DNA of 64,000 nucleotides from Streptomyces sp. SM11 (GCF_002910905.1 NZ_NEUE01000228.1:1-64000); one strand, 5' to 3'. Positions 33,051 through 41,597 are shown, counted from the stretch's first letter. Made by a program: numbers and translations. The notes: generated by a model from the letters alone, not told the origin.

Positions 33051-35975
33051 ATGGAGCCCACGCCGGAGCAGAGTCCGCATCACGCGTACCCCGACCACTG
33101 GGAAGCGGATGTGGTGCTCCGCGACGGTGGCACCGCGCGCATCAGGCCGATCACCACGGACGACGCCGAGCGACTGGTCAGCTTCTACGAGCAGGTGTCC
33201 GACGAGTCGAAGTACTACCGGTTCTTCGCCCCGTATCCGCGGCTATCCGACCGGGACGTGCACCGCTTCACCCATCACGACTACGTCGACCGGGTGGGAC
33301 TGGCGGTCACGAGCGGCGGCGAGTTCATCGGAACCGTCCGCTTCGACCGCATCAACGACCAGGGCCGCCCCGCCTCCGCGCCCGCCGACGAGGCCGAGGT
33401 CGCCTTCCTCGTCCAGGACGCACACCAGGGCCGGGGCGTCGCCTCGGCGCTGCTCGAACACATCGCCGCGGTCGCCCGCGAGCGCGGCATCCGGCGCTTC
33501 GCCGCCGAGGTGCTCCCCGCCAACAACAAAATGATCAAGGTGTTCCGGGACGCCGGCTACACCCAGCGCCGCAGCTTCGAGGACGGCTCCGTCCATCTCA
33601 CGCTCGACCTCGAACCCACCGAGAAGTCCCTCGCCGTCCAGCGCGGCCGCGAACAGCGCGCCGAGGCCCGCTCGGTGCAGCGGCTGCTCGCCCCCGGCTC
33701 CGTCGCGGTCATCGGCACCGGCCGCATCCCCGGCGGGGTGGGCCGCACGGTCCTTCGCAACCTCCTCGCCTCCGGCTACACCGGCCGTACGTACGCGGTG
33801 AACCGCGCCTTCGACGAGGACCTCACCACCCTCGACGGGGTCCCCGCCCACCGCTCGCTCGGCGAGATCGACGAGCAGGTCGACCTCGCGGTCATCACCG
33901 TACCCGCCCACCGGGTCCCCGAGGCCGTCGCCGACTGCGGGGAGCACGGCGTCCAGGGCCTGGTCGTCCTCTCCGCCGGATACGCCGAGCGGGGCGCCGA
34001 GGGCCGCGAGCTCCAGCGCGAACTGATCCGCCAGGCCCGCTCGTACGGCATGCGGATCATCGGCCCGAACGCCTTCGGCATCATCAACACCGCCGAGACC
34101 GTCCGGTTGAACGCCTCGCTCGCCCCCGAGTCGCCCGCGCGCGGCCGGATCGGACTGTTCACCCAGTCCGGCGCGATCGGCATCGCCCTGCTCTCCGGCC
34201 TCCACCGACGCGGCGCGGGCCTGTCCTCGTTCATCTCGGCGGGCAACCGGGCCGACGTCTCCGGCAACGACTTCCTCCAGTACTCCTTCGAGGACCCGGA
34301 CACCGACGTCGCCCTGCTCTACCTCGAATCGCTCGGCAACCCCCGCAAGTTCACCCGCCTCGCCCGTCGCACCGCCGCCGTGAAGCCCGTCGTCGTGGTC
34401 AAGGGCGCCCGGCACAGCGGCTCCACCCCGCCCGGCCACGCGGTCCCGGTCAGCCGCATCCCCGACGCCACGGTCTCCGCGCTGATGCGCCAGGCCGGCG
34501 TCATCCGGGTCGACACCGTGACCGAGATGGTCGACGCCGGACTCCTGCTGGCGGGCCAGCCGCTCCCGGCTGGCCCCCGGGTCGCCATCCTCGGCAACTC
34601 CGAGTCCCTCGGCCTCCTGACGTACGACGCCTGCCTGGCCGAGGGGCTGCGCCCGCGCCCGCCGATCGACCTCACCACGGCCGCCTCCCCGCAGGACTTC
34701 CGGGACGCGCTGGCCGAGGCGCTGGCCGACGGGACCTGCGACGCCGTGATCGTCACCGCCATCCCGTGGGTGGGGGAGAACGGGGAGGCCGAGACCGGCG
34801 ACGGTGAGGTGCTGGCCGCCGCCCTGCACAGGGCCGTGGCCGGGGGCTCGGCCAAGCCGGTGGCCGTCGTCCACGTGGAGATCGGCGGCCTCGCCGAGGC
34901 GCTGGCCGCCGCGTCCAGCACGGCCGCGCCCCGCCCTCGCACGGTGACGCCCGCAGCCCGGGCCCGGGCGGCCACCACAGCCACGACGGGCCCGGCCGCG
35001 AGTACCGGCCGGGCCGCGAGCACAGACCCGGCCGCGGGCAAGGGCCCGCAGGCCACCGCCGACCCGGAAGCGAGCCCCGCCCGGGAAACCACCGGCCCCG
35101 GCCGCATCCCCGCCTACCCGGCCGCCGAACGCGCCGTACGGGCCCTCGCCGAGGCCGTGAAGTACGCCCAGTGGCGGCGCCAGGCGGCCGTGCCCGGCAA
35201 GATCCCCGAGTTCCTCGACGACACCATCGACGAGCCCGGGGCCGCCGCCCTGATCGAGGCACGGCTCGCCACCGCCCCCGACCCGCGCGGGCGCCCGCTC
35301 CCCCACGACGAGGCCCGCGAACTGCTCGACCGCTACGGCATCGCCGTCCGCCCCACCCTGCCCGCCTCCGACCCGGAGGCGGCCGTCGCCGCGGCGGCCC
35401 GGCTCGGCTATCCCGTAGCGCTCAAGACCACCGCGCCCCACCTGCGCCACCGCGCGGACCTCGGCGGGGTCCGCCTCGACCTCGCCGACGAGGAGGCGCT
35501 GCGCCGGGCGTACGGAGACCTCACCGACCTCCTCGGCAAGCCCGCCGAACTGCTCCCCGTCGTCCAGGCGATGGCCCCGCGCGGCGTGGACACCGTCGTG
35601 CGGGCCTCCATCGACGCGGCCGCCGGGGCCGTCCTCTCCTTCGGCCTCGCGGGCGCACCCTCCGAACTGCTCGGCGACACCGCGCACCGGCTGGTCCCCG
35701 CCACCGACCGCGACGCCGCCGAGCTGATCCGGTCCATCAGGGCCGCCCCGGTGCTGTTCGGCTGGCGCGGCTCGGCCCCGGTCGACACGGCCGCGCTCGA
35801 AGAGCTGCTGCTCCGGCTGTCCCGGCTGGTCGACGACCACCCCGAGGTGGTCTCCGTCGCCCTCGAACCGGTCGTCGTCGCCCCGCACGGACTGACCGTG
35901 CTCGGCGCGAGCGTCCGGCTCGCCCCGCCGCCCGCCCGGGGCGACCTCGGCCCCCGCCGCCTTCCGAGCTACTGA
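33051..35975 (+). CDS. GNAT acetyltransferase fused to ADP-forming acyl-CoA synthetase-like domains
   Basis: 974 aa from ATG 33051 (MEPTPEQS); a TTG 6 nt upstream is the alternative. TAGGCT lies ~7 nt before, and no SD is present, suggesting a leaderless mRNA. Residues ~20-190 are a GNAT acetyltransferase (VAFLVQDAHQGRGVASALLEHIA binds acetyl-CoA). Residues ~210-640 are the CoA-binding and succinyl-CoA-ligase-like domains (VIGTGRIPGGVGRTVLRNLL, LFTQSGAIGIALL). An Ala/Pro/Thr linker follows (~615-690), then an ATP-grasp domain to the end. It is the same set of domains as protein lysine acetyltransferase Pat, but with GNAT first. The catalytic His loop of the synthetase appears replaced by GPNAFGIINT, so ligase activity is doubtful. 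Confidence 0.9.
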   Translation: MEPTPEQSPHHAYPDHWEADVVLRDGGTARIRPITTDDAERLVSFYEQVSDESKYYRFFAPYPRLSDRDVHRFTHHDYVDRVGLAVTSGGEFIGTVRFDRINDQGRPASAPADEAEVAFLVQDAHQGRGVASALLEHIAAVARERGIRRFAAEVLPANNKMIKVFRDAGYTQRRSFEDGSVHLTLDLEPTEKSLAVQRGREQRAEARSVQRLLAPGSVAVIGTGRIPGGVGRTVLRNLLASGYTGRTYAVNRAFDEDLTTLDGVPAHRSLGEIDEQVDLAVITVPAHRVPEAVADCGEHGVQGLVVLSAGYAERGAEGRELQRELIRQARSYGMRIIGPNAFGIINTAETVRLNASLAPESPARGRIGLFTQSGAIGIALLSGLHRRGAGLSSFISAGNRADVSGNDFLQYSFEDPDTDVALLYLESLGNPRKFTRLARRTAAVKPVVVVKGARHSGSTPPGHAVPVSRIPDATVSALMRQAGVIRVDTVTEMVDAGLLLAGQPLPAGPRVAILGNSESLGLLTYDACLAEGLRPRPPIDLTTAASPQDFRDALAEALADGTCDAVIVTAIPWVGENGEAETGDGEVLAAALHRAVAGGSAKPVAVVHVEIGGLAEALAAASSTAAPRPRTVTPAARARAATTATTGPAASTGRAASTDPAAGKGPQATADPEASPARETTGPGRIPAYPAAERAVRALAEAVKYAQWRRQAAVPGKIPEFLDDTIDEPGAAALIEARLATAPDPRGRPLPHDEARELLDRYGIAVRPTLPASDPEAAVAAAARLGYPVALKTTAPHLRHRADLGGVRLDLADEEALRRAYGDLTDLLGKPAELLPVVQAMAPRGVDTVVRASIDAAAGAVLSFGLAGAPSELLGDTAHRLVPATDRDAAELIRSIRAAPVLFGWRGSAPVDTAALEELLLRLSRLVDDHPEVVSVALEPVVVAPHGLTVLGASVRLAPPPARGDLGPRRLPSY

Positions 35976-36232
35976 GCCCCACCGGCGATGGGGGGGCGTC
36001 GCGGGGCTGGGCACGCGCTCCCCCAAGCTCTCGGCTTCGATCGAGCAGGGAGGGGCCCCTTCCGGCGTTGTCGTCAACCACCGTGGCTCCGCCCTACCTC
36101 AATCCTCCGCCCTGCAGCTGCACTCGCCCGGCCCCGCTCCTTCTTCCATCCCCCCCAATCGCCGGTGGGGCTGACCGCCGGTGCGCACCGGGGCGTCCCG
36201 GGCAGTCACCGGCCCGCCGTAGGATGGTGCTC

Positions 36233-36829
36233 ATGGCAAAGACCGGTACGACGACCCAGGGGCTGCGCACGGCGATCGAGCGCAGCGGCTACTACCCGGC
36301 CCTCGTGGCCGAGGCGGTGGAGGCCGCCGTCGGCGGGGAACCGGTCGCTTCGTACCTCGTGCATCAGGAGACCACCTTCGACTCCAACGAGGTGCGCCGC
36401 CATGTGACGGTCCTCGTCCTGACCGAGCACCGCTTCATCGTCAGCCACACCGACGAGCAGGCCGCCGACACCAGCTCACCGACGCCGTACGCCACCACCT
36501 CCACCGAGTCGGTCAAGCTGGAGCGGATCTCCTCCGTCGTGGTCAGCCGGGTGGTGGCCAACCCGGAGAAGTACGTCCCGGGCACCCTGCCCCGCGAGGT
36601 CGTCCTCACCATCGGCTGGGGCGCGGTCTCCCGGATCGACCTGGAGCCCGCCGCCTGCGGCGACGCCAACTGCGAGGCCGACCACGGCTACACCGGCAGC
36701 TCCACCGCCGACGACCTGAGCCTGCGGGTCAGCGAGGCCGGTGACGGCCCCGACGCCGTGCGCCAGACCCTCGCCTTCGCCCAGTCGCTCTCCGAAGCCA
36801 CGGCCGCCACCGCGGCGACCGGCCGCTGA
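36233..36829 (+). CDS. DUF5998 family protein
   Basis: 198 aa from ATG 36233 (MAKTGTTTQGLRTAIERSGYYPALVAEAVEAAVGGEPV). A TAGGAT hexamer lies 7 nt before the ATG without an SD, suggesting a leaderless transcript. The protein is soluble, beta-rich (RRHVTVLVLTEHRFIVSHTDE, LERISSVVVSRVVANPEKY) and has an acidic, Cys-containing patch (AACGDANCEADHGYTG) that may bind metal. It is conserved in actinobacteria without assigned function; the DUF number is from memory. Its TGA overlaps the ATG of the next gene by 1 nt, so the two are translationally coupled and probably act together. Confidence 0.82.
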   Translation: MAKTGTTTQGLRTAIERSGYYPALVAEAVEAAVGGEPVASYLVHQETTFDSNEVRRHVTVLVLTEHRFIVSHTDEQAADTSSPTPYATTSTESVKLERISSVVVSRVVANPEKYVPGTLPREVVLTIGWGAVSRIDLEPAACGDANCEADHGYTGSSTADDLSLRVSEAGDGPDAVRQTLAFAQSLSEATAATAATGR

Positions 36830-38016
36830 TGGCCCAGCCGGCCTGGCAGGACCCCGTCCCGCTGTCCCTCGACACCGCGCCCGTGCCCGAGTACGGCAGC
36901 GGCTCGCTCGCCGACCTGCTGCCGACCCTCGCCGCCGGACAGGAGGTGCCGGGGTTCGCCGCCGCCATCCCCGAGCTGACCCCGGCCGACCGCAACTGCG
37001 TCTTCCTGATCGACGGCCTCGGCTGGGAGCAGATCATCGCGCACCCGGACGAGGCGCCGTTCCTGCACTCCCTGCTCCCCACCTCGCGCGGCGGCACCGG
37101 CCGCCCGCTCACCGCGGGCTTCCCCTCCACCACCGCGACCTCGCTGGCCTCGGTCGGCACGGGGCTGCCGCCCGGCGAGCACGGCCTGCCCGGCTACACC
37201 GCGCGCAACCCGGAGACCGGCGAGCTGATGAACCAGCTCCGCTGGAGGCCGTGGACGTCGCCGAAGGTCTGGCAGCCGTACCCCACGGTCTTCCAGCTCG
37301 CCGACGCCGCGGGCGTGCACACCGCACAGGTCTCCGCGCCGACGTTCGAGCAGACCCCCCTCACCAAGGTCGCGCTCAGCGGCGGCTCCTTCCTCGGCAG
37401 GCTCTCCGGCGAGGACCGGATGGACGTCGCCGCCCAGCGTCTGGCCGCCGGCGACCGCTCGCTCGTCTACACGTACTACAGCGAGGTCGACGGCAAGGGC
37501 CACCGCTTCGGCACCGACTCGGACGCCTGGCGCGGTCAGCTGATGTATGTCGACGGGCTCGCCCGACGCCTCGCCGAGCAGCTCCCGCCGCGCTCCGCGC
37601 TCTACATCACCGCCGACCACGGCATGATCGACATTCCGTTCGACGAGCAGTCCCGGATCGACTTCGACGAGGACTGGGAGCTGCGCGCGGGCGTCGCCCT
37701 CCTCGGCGGCGAGGGGCGCGCCCGCCATGTGTACGCGGTGCCGGGCGCACAGTCCGACGTCCTGGCCGTCTGGCGCGAGGTGCTCGGCGAGCAGTTCTGG
37801 ATCGCGAGCCGGGACGAGGCCATCGCGGCCGGCTGGTTCGGTCCGACGATCGACGAGCGGGTGTACGGACGGATCGGCGACGTGGTCGCCGCCGCCCACG
37901 ACGACGTGATCATCACGGCCTCCGTCAACGAGCCGCACGAGTCGGCGATGGCGGGCGTGCACGGTTCCCTGACCCCCGTGGAACAGCTCGTCCCGCTCCT
38001 CGAAGTGCGCTCGTAA
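36829..38016 (+). CDS. Alkaline phosphatase superfamily phosphodiesterase/pyrophosphatase
   Basis: 395 aa from ATG 36829, overlapping the DUF5998 stop. It has the nucleotide pyrophosphatase/phosphodiesterase fold. The first metal-binding Asp is in NCVFLIDGLGWEQI, the nucleophile Thr in GFPSTTATSLASVGTG, the metal-binding Asp/His in YYSEVDGKGHRFGTDSDAW, and the Asp-His pair in YITADHGMIDI. All residues for a two-metal mechanism appear present. No signal peptide, so it should act on a cytoplasmic phosphodiester or nucleotide-sugar substrate. It forms a pair with DUF5998 and may continue into tdk (46-bp gap). Confidence 0.9.
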   Translation: MAQPAWQDPVPLSLDTAPVPEYGSGSLADLLPTLAAGQEVPGFAAAIPELTPADRNCVFLIDGLGWEQIIAHPDEAPFLHSLLPTSRGGTGRPLTAGFPSTTATSLASVGTGLPPGEHGLPGYTARNPETGELMNQLRWRPWTSPKVWQPYPTVFQLADAAGVHTAQVSAPTFEQTPLTKVALSGGSFLGRLSGEDRMDVAAQRLAAGDRSLVYTYYSEVDGKGHRFGTDSDAWRGQLMYVDGLARRLAEQLPPRSALYITADHGMIDIPFDEQSRIDFDEDWELRAGVALLGGEGRARHVYAVPGAQSDVLAVWREVLGEQFWIASRDEAIAAGWFGPTIDERVYGRIGDVVAAAHDDVIITASVNEPHESAMAGVHGSLTPVEQLVPLLEVRS

Positions 38017-38062
38017 CCCCTCCCGCCGTACCCACCCCCCTCCGAAAGGTGCTCGACCCCTC

Positions 38063-38713
38063 ATGCCCGAGCTGGTGTTCTTCTCCGGAACCATGGACTG
38101 CGGAAAGAGCACGCTGGCCCTGCAGATCGGTCACAACCGCTCCGCGCGCGGGCTCCAGGGTGTGATCTTCACCCGGGACGACCGCGCGGGGGAGGGCAAG
38201 CTCTCCTCCCGGCTCGGCCTGGTGACGGACGCCGTCGAGGCCGAGGAGGGCATGGACCTGTACGCGCACATCGTGGACCGGGTCAGCCGGGGCGGCCGGG
38301 TCGACTACGTGATCGTGGACGAGGCGCAGTTCCTTGCCCCCGGCCAGATCGACCAACTGGCCCGCGTCGTCGACGACCTGGGGCTCGACGTCTTCGCCTT
38401 CGGTATCACCACGGACTTCCGCACCAAGCTGTTCCCCGGCTCCCAGCGGCTGATCGAGCTGGCCGACCGCATAGAGGCGCTCCAGGTCGAGGCACTGTGC
38501 TGGTGCGGCGCCCGAGCCACGCACAACGCCCGTACGGTGGACGGCGAGATGGTCGTCGCGGGTGCCCAGGTCTTCGTCGGCGACGTCAACCGGCAGGCGG
38601 GCGAGGTCGGTTACGAGGTGCTGTGCCGTCGGCACCACCAGCGCAGAATGACCGGCGCGGCGGCCCGTGCGGGCACACTGTCGCCGGACGTCCTCCCGGT
38701 CAACCACGCCTGA
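38063..38713 (+). CDS. tdk: Thymidine kinase (type II)
   Basis: 216 aa from ATG 38063, with GAAAGG upstream. It salvages thymidine to dTMP. Walker A is GTMDCGKST (9-17), the catalytic base Glu is in IVDEAQFLAPGQID, the lasso region is ALQVEALCWCGARATHNARTVDGEMV, and the zinc ligands are Cys in CWCG and in LCRRHH. Length is slightly above the ~200 aa norm because of a C-terminal extension. About 85 bp of this gene, covering GLDVFAFGITTDFRTKLFPGSQ, is repeated in a decayed copy ~1.1 kb downstream. Confidence 0.96.
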   Translation: MPELVFFSGTMDCGKSTLALQIGHNRSARGLQGVIFTRDDRAGEGKLSSRLGLVTDAVEAEEGMDLYAHIVDRVSRGGRVDYVIVDEAQFLAPGQIDQLARVVDDLGLDVFAFGITTDFRTKLFPGSQRLIELADRIEALQVEALCWCGARATHNARTVDGEMVVAGAQVFVGDVNRQAGEVGYEVLCRRHHQRRMTGAAARAGTLSPDVLPVNHA

Positions 38714-38873
38714 CCGCCGGGTCCTGGCGGCCGGGACCATCCCCCGTCCGATGGCCGGTCTTCCCCGCGGAGGCCGGCCGTCGGCATGGCGGGAACCGTT
38801 CAGAACCCGGTGCGTCTCTTGGCCGGGTGGCCGGGCCACGGCAACGTGACCCGGCCACCCGACCTACGAGGAG

Positions 38874-38942
38874 ATGGAACGCTACGTCGAGATCGACAAA
38901 GAAGTCGGCGACCATCACCTGTTCTACGGGAGCGGTGGCTGA
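38874..38942 (+). CDS. Possible 22-residue peptide or gene remnant
   Basis: MERYVEIDKEVGDHHLFYGSGG ends at TGA 38940-38942, immediately before the next gene. The sequence is lower in GC and looks like the tail of a real protein, but the same frame has a stop at 38847-38849, so only ~30 residues can be read. GAGGAG touches the ATG directly, too close to be a normal SD. It is either a very small leader peptide or a remnant of a deleted gene; I cannot choose. Confidence 0.25.
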   Translation: MERYVEIDKEVGDHHLFYGSGG

Positions 38943-38944
38943 GG

Positions 38945-39385
38945 ATGACAGACGAACAGAGCGGGAGCGCGCCGGCGCCGCAGCCGGCGAAGGCCGGGCT
39001 GGAGGTCGTGGCGCAGGGCGTCGCCGAGGGGCTGCCCTCGTACGCGCGGGCCTTCAAGGCCGTCGCCAACGTCGAGGTGGCCCCGCGGGCCACCGTGGCG
39101 CGCTCGGCGCCGGAGGCGCTGGTGGAGGCCGACCGGCTGTGGCTGGAGCACGCGCGGACCGCTGCCGTCATCGATGGCGAGGGCTGCTTCCTGGTCCGGG
39201 GAGCCGATCGCGACTGGGTCCGGGTGCGCCGCACCTCGCACACCGTGCTCTTCGCCGCCCTCGTACCAGGGGCCGGCTCCATGGTCATCGCGATGTCCCC
39301 GGACGGCCGACGACTGTGCGCCCACACCGAGGAGGACGACGACTACTGGATCGTCGTGCACCGTTTCGAGGACCGTCCTGTGTGA
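38945..39385 (+). CDS. Conserved hypothetical protein, 146 aa
   Basis: ATG 38945 (MTDEQSGSAPAPQPAKAGLEV) lies 2 nt after the small upstream frame. It is a soluble protein with a helix-rich first half (GVAEGLPSYARAFKAVANVEV, LVEADRLWLEHARTAAVI) and a beta-rich second half (DGEGCFLVRGADRDWVRVRRTSHTVLFAALVPG, DDYWIVVHRFED). There is no membrane segment and no recognised motif. Codon bias is that of a real Streptomyces gene. Function unknown. It lies between tdk and the decayed tdk fragment, in a segment that appears to have been rearranged. Confidence 0.65.
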   Translation: MTDEQSGSAPAPQPAKAGLEVVAQGVAEGLPSYARAFKAVANVEVAPRATVARSAPEALVEADRLWLEHARTAAVIDGEGCFLVRGADRDWVRVRRTSHTVLFAALVPGAGSMVIAMSPDGRRLCAHTEEDDDYWIVVHRFEDRPV

Positions 39386-39450
39386 CCCGGGCGAGACGGC
39401 ACGGTACCGGCGGCAGCGCCTCCGTACCGTGAAGCCCGCCGCCGATCCCC

Positions 39451-39537
39451 GCGACCACCTGGGGCTCGACGTCTTCGCCTTCGCCATCACCACGGACTTC
39501 CGCACCCAGCTGTTCCCCGGATCCAGCGGCTGATCGA
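39451..39537 (+). pseudogene. Decayed duplicate of an internal tdk fragment
   Basis: About 87 bp are nearly identical to tdk 38370-38457 (shared runs include GACCTGGGG-type start, GGGCTCGACGTCTTCGCCTT, ATCACCACGGACTTCCGCAC and CAGCGGCTGATCGA). In frame it reads LGLDVFAFAITTDFRTQLFPG. A one-base deletion (CCGGATCCAGCGG versus CCGGCTCCCAGCGG) then breaks the frame. No start or other tdk parts are present. The rest of the gap 39386-39862 holds nothing else that I can identify. Confidence 0.88.
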
Positions 39538-39862
39538 CGAAGCCCTGCGGCCGGCGCCTGCGAGTCCGCATCGGTCGGCAGGCAGCGGAGCCGTTATGGG
39601 TGGGAAGGTTTCCAGCCGCCATGACCAGTCGTGAAACCCGTCTCGACCATGCGTTCTTGAGCGGAGGCACAGGTCAGCGGCCGTGCCCCGCACGGCTGGA
39701 TCTGTGCGGCGGCCAGCGGGGCACGTTGCTGCCCGGGGGCGTGGCTGTCAGCATTCCGGAGCGCGCACTACGCGGCGGCCGGGGCAACGGGTCAGAGCCC
39801 GGGCCGGGCCCCCCCACCCGTTGGTTCTGCCCGAAGGACGACCAACAAGGAGTGCTCACCTC

Positions 39863-40339
39863 ATGGTGCGATCGAAACTGCGGATGCTGCTGCTCGGCCT
39901 CGTCGGAGCCTTCGCTCTGCTCGGCGCGGTCATCGCCCCCGCGACGGCCACGCCTGCCGGCGCACCCAACGCCTCGTCCGGCACCGCGGCCGCCGGGTTC
40001 TGGTCCTGCACGGTTCCGCCCGGCTACGTGTACACGAACACGCAGTCCACTCTGAGCTGTTCCACCAGCGGCTTCAGAACGCAGTACTACGTGCAGCCTC
40101 CCCAGGACGGGCTGTGGGCCTGCACGACCGCTTCCGGCTTCACCTACTCGAACACGCAGTCCACTCTGAGCTGCTCGACCGGCAGCGGATTCCGCACCAA
40201 GTACTACCTGAAGACTCCGAAGACCGGGCTGTGGGCCTGCACGGTGCCCTCCGGCTTCACCTACACGAACACGCAGTCCACTCTGAGCTGCTCGACCGGC
40301 AGCGGATTCCGCACCATGTACTACCTGCGGGCCCTGTGA
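39863..40339 (+). CDS. Secreted three-repeat protein of unknown function
   Basis: 158 aa from ATG 39863 (MVRSKLRMLLLGLVGAFALL), with AAGGAG at 39847-39852. A signal peptide with cleavage near ATA-TPAG precedes an Ala/Ser linker. Three tandem repeats of 38-39 residues then fill the protein: G(L/F)W(A/S)CT..SGF.Y.NTQSTLSCST, then GSGFRT.YY(L/V). Each has two Cys, conserved aromatic residues and a Tyr-Tyr end, suggesting small disulfide-bonded beta modules of a cell-surface or extracellular protein. I know no named family. It has its own SD and a strong terminator, so it is a monocistronic gene. Confidence 0.82.
   Translation: MVRSKLRMLLLGLVGAFALLGAVIAPATATPAGAPNASSGTAAAGFWSCTVPPGYVYTNTQSTLSCSTSGFRTQYYVQPPQDGLWACTTASGFTYSNTQSTLSCSTGSGFRTKYYLKTPKTGLWACTVPSGFTYTNTQSTLSCSTGSGFRTMYYLRAL
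39995..40339 (+). repeat. Three 114-117 bp tandem repeats inside the secreted protein gene
   Basis: Units start at GGG codons 39995, 40109 and 40226. Units 2 and 3 are nearly identical over ~105 bp, including synonymous positions (ACACGCAGTCCACTCTGAGC in all three), while unit 1 is more diverged. This indicates recent unit duplication. Confidence 0.9.
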
Positions 40340-40355
40340 CCGCCCGCTGACCGGA

Positions 40356-40401
40356 CGGGGTGCGGTTCCTGGCCGGAGATCCGGTGCGGAACCGCACCCC
40401 G
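40356..40401. terminator. Hairpin terminator after the repeat-protein gene
   Basis: CGGGGTGCGGTTCC (40356-40369) pairs perfectly with GGAACCGCACCCCG (40388-40401) around an 18-nt loop, 16 nt after the stop. Confidence 0.85.
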
Positions 40402-40569
40402 CGCCGACCACCGGGGCGGCCGCTGCTTCATGCGGTCGTCCCGCGGGCGGCCCGGACCAGCCTGAGCGCACTTCAACGGCCGTGCCGACGCGACGGACCG
40501 GGTACGACGAGACGGGCGCGAGCGGGTTCGGCGCGAGGCCGTGGGACGCTCCTGGCCGCGGGACACCCC

Positions 40570-41361
40570 TCAGCTTTCGCCGGACCCGCTCCCGGAGGGC
40601 CGGACGACGGTGAAGACGGCCCCCTCCGGATCCGCGACCGTCGCCGACCGGCCGCTCGCCCCTTCGCGCGGCGGCTGCAGGATGCGCCCGCCCAGCTCCA
40701 CCACCCGGGCCGCGGTCAGATCGGTGTCGGCGACCTCGAAGTAGGTCATCCAGTGCGGTCCCCGGTCGCGCGGCAGTGCGTGGCCGACGCCGTGCAGGGC
40801 TGCCACCGGGATGCCGTCCAGATGCAGGGTCTGGTAGTCGAAGTCGGCCGAGACGACCGCCTCCGTCTCGTAGCCGAAGACCGTCTGGTAGAACTTCGCG
40901 ACCATCGAGGTCTCCTGGGTCACCAGCTCGTTCCAGACAGGGGTGCCGGGCACGCCCGCCGTCATCGTGCCGATGTGCTCCGAGCCCTGCCAGATGCCGA
41001 AGACCGCTCCGTTCGGGTCCGAGGCGATGGCGAGCCGCCCGGCCTCGCCCGCGTCCAGCGGGCCGACCGCGACCGTCCCACCGCAGGAGCGGATGGCTTC
41101 CGCGGTGGCGTCGGCGTCGTCCGTGGCGAGGTAGGTGGTCCACGCGATCGGGAGATGCCGGTCGGGCGACAGCTGGCCGATGCCCGCGACCTCCTTGCCG
41201 TGCAGCAGTCCGCGCACGTAGGGGCCCAGTTGTTCGGGGCCCGGCCGGAACTCCCAGTCGAACAGGGCCCCGTAGAACTCCTGGGTCGTGGTCAGGCCGT
41301 GCACGATCAGACTCACCCAGCAAGGTGTTCCGGGCGTGTGTCGGGCGGCAGCCTCGGTCAT
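40570..41361 (-). CDS. VOC-family protein with two glyoxalase-like domains
   Basis: 263 aa from ATG 41361 (MTEAAARHTPGTPCWVSLIVHG); GGAGAG on the minus strand is the SD, and the longer frame upstream is not supported. It has two copies of the beta-alpha-beta-beta-beta module: residues ~10-125 (PCWVSLIVHGLTTTQEFYGALFDWEFRPG, NGAVFGIWQ) and ~135-260 (PVWNELVTQETSMVAKFYQTVFGYE, PEGAVFTVVRP). Similar proteins are annotated as glyoxalase/bleomycin-resistance or hydroxylase-like; Streptomyces members often sit near tailoring genes, but none are here. Substrate unknown. Divergent from the rhodanese gene over 236 bp. Confidence 0.85.
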   Translation of the reverse strand: MTEAAARHTPGTPCWVSLIVHGLTTTQEFYGALFDWEFRPGPEQLGPYVRGLLHGKEVAGIGQLSPDRHLPIAWTTYLATDDADATAEAIRSCGGTVAVGPLDAGEAGRLAIASDPNGAVFGIWQGSEHIGTMTAGVPGTPVWNELVTQETSMVAKFYQTVFGYETEAVVSADFDYQTLHLDGIPVAALHGVGHALPRDRGPHWMTYFEVADTDLTAARVVELGGRILQPPREGASGRSATVADPEGAVFTVVRPSGSGSGES

Positions 41362-41597
41362 CGTCTTCTCTCCTCGGACCGTTGTGGTGGCCGTGCGGGG
41401 GGAACGGGACAGGTACGCCGTCCCGGGTCGGGAAGCGGCCCGCGTGCCCCGTGCAGATGCTCGCACCCCCCGGCACGGGAGGCGCACCGGCCGCGCCGCG
41501 TCGTCCGGGTTCTCGACGAAGGACGACCGGTATTCCCGTCGGCCGTCCCTTCCGATGCTGTTACGGGTGCCAGGGCCTCTGCGCGAGGATGGCACCC

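Noticed and set aside
33243..36077. A 944-codon antisense frame opposite the GNAT/acyl-CoA-synthetase gene
   Set aside because: It is the shadow of a long GC-rich gene, is Gly/Val/Asp-rich and low in complexity, and the sense frame has clear domains.
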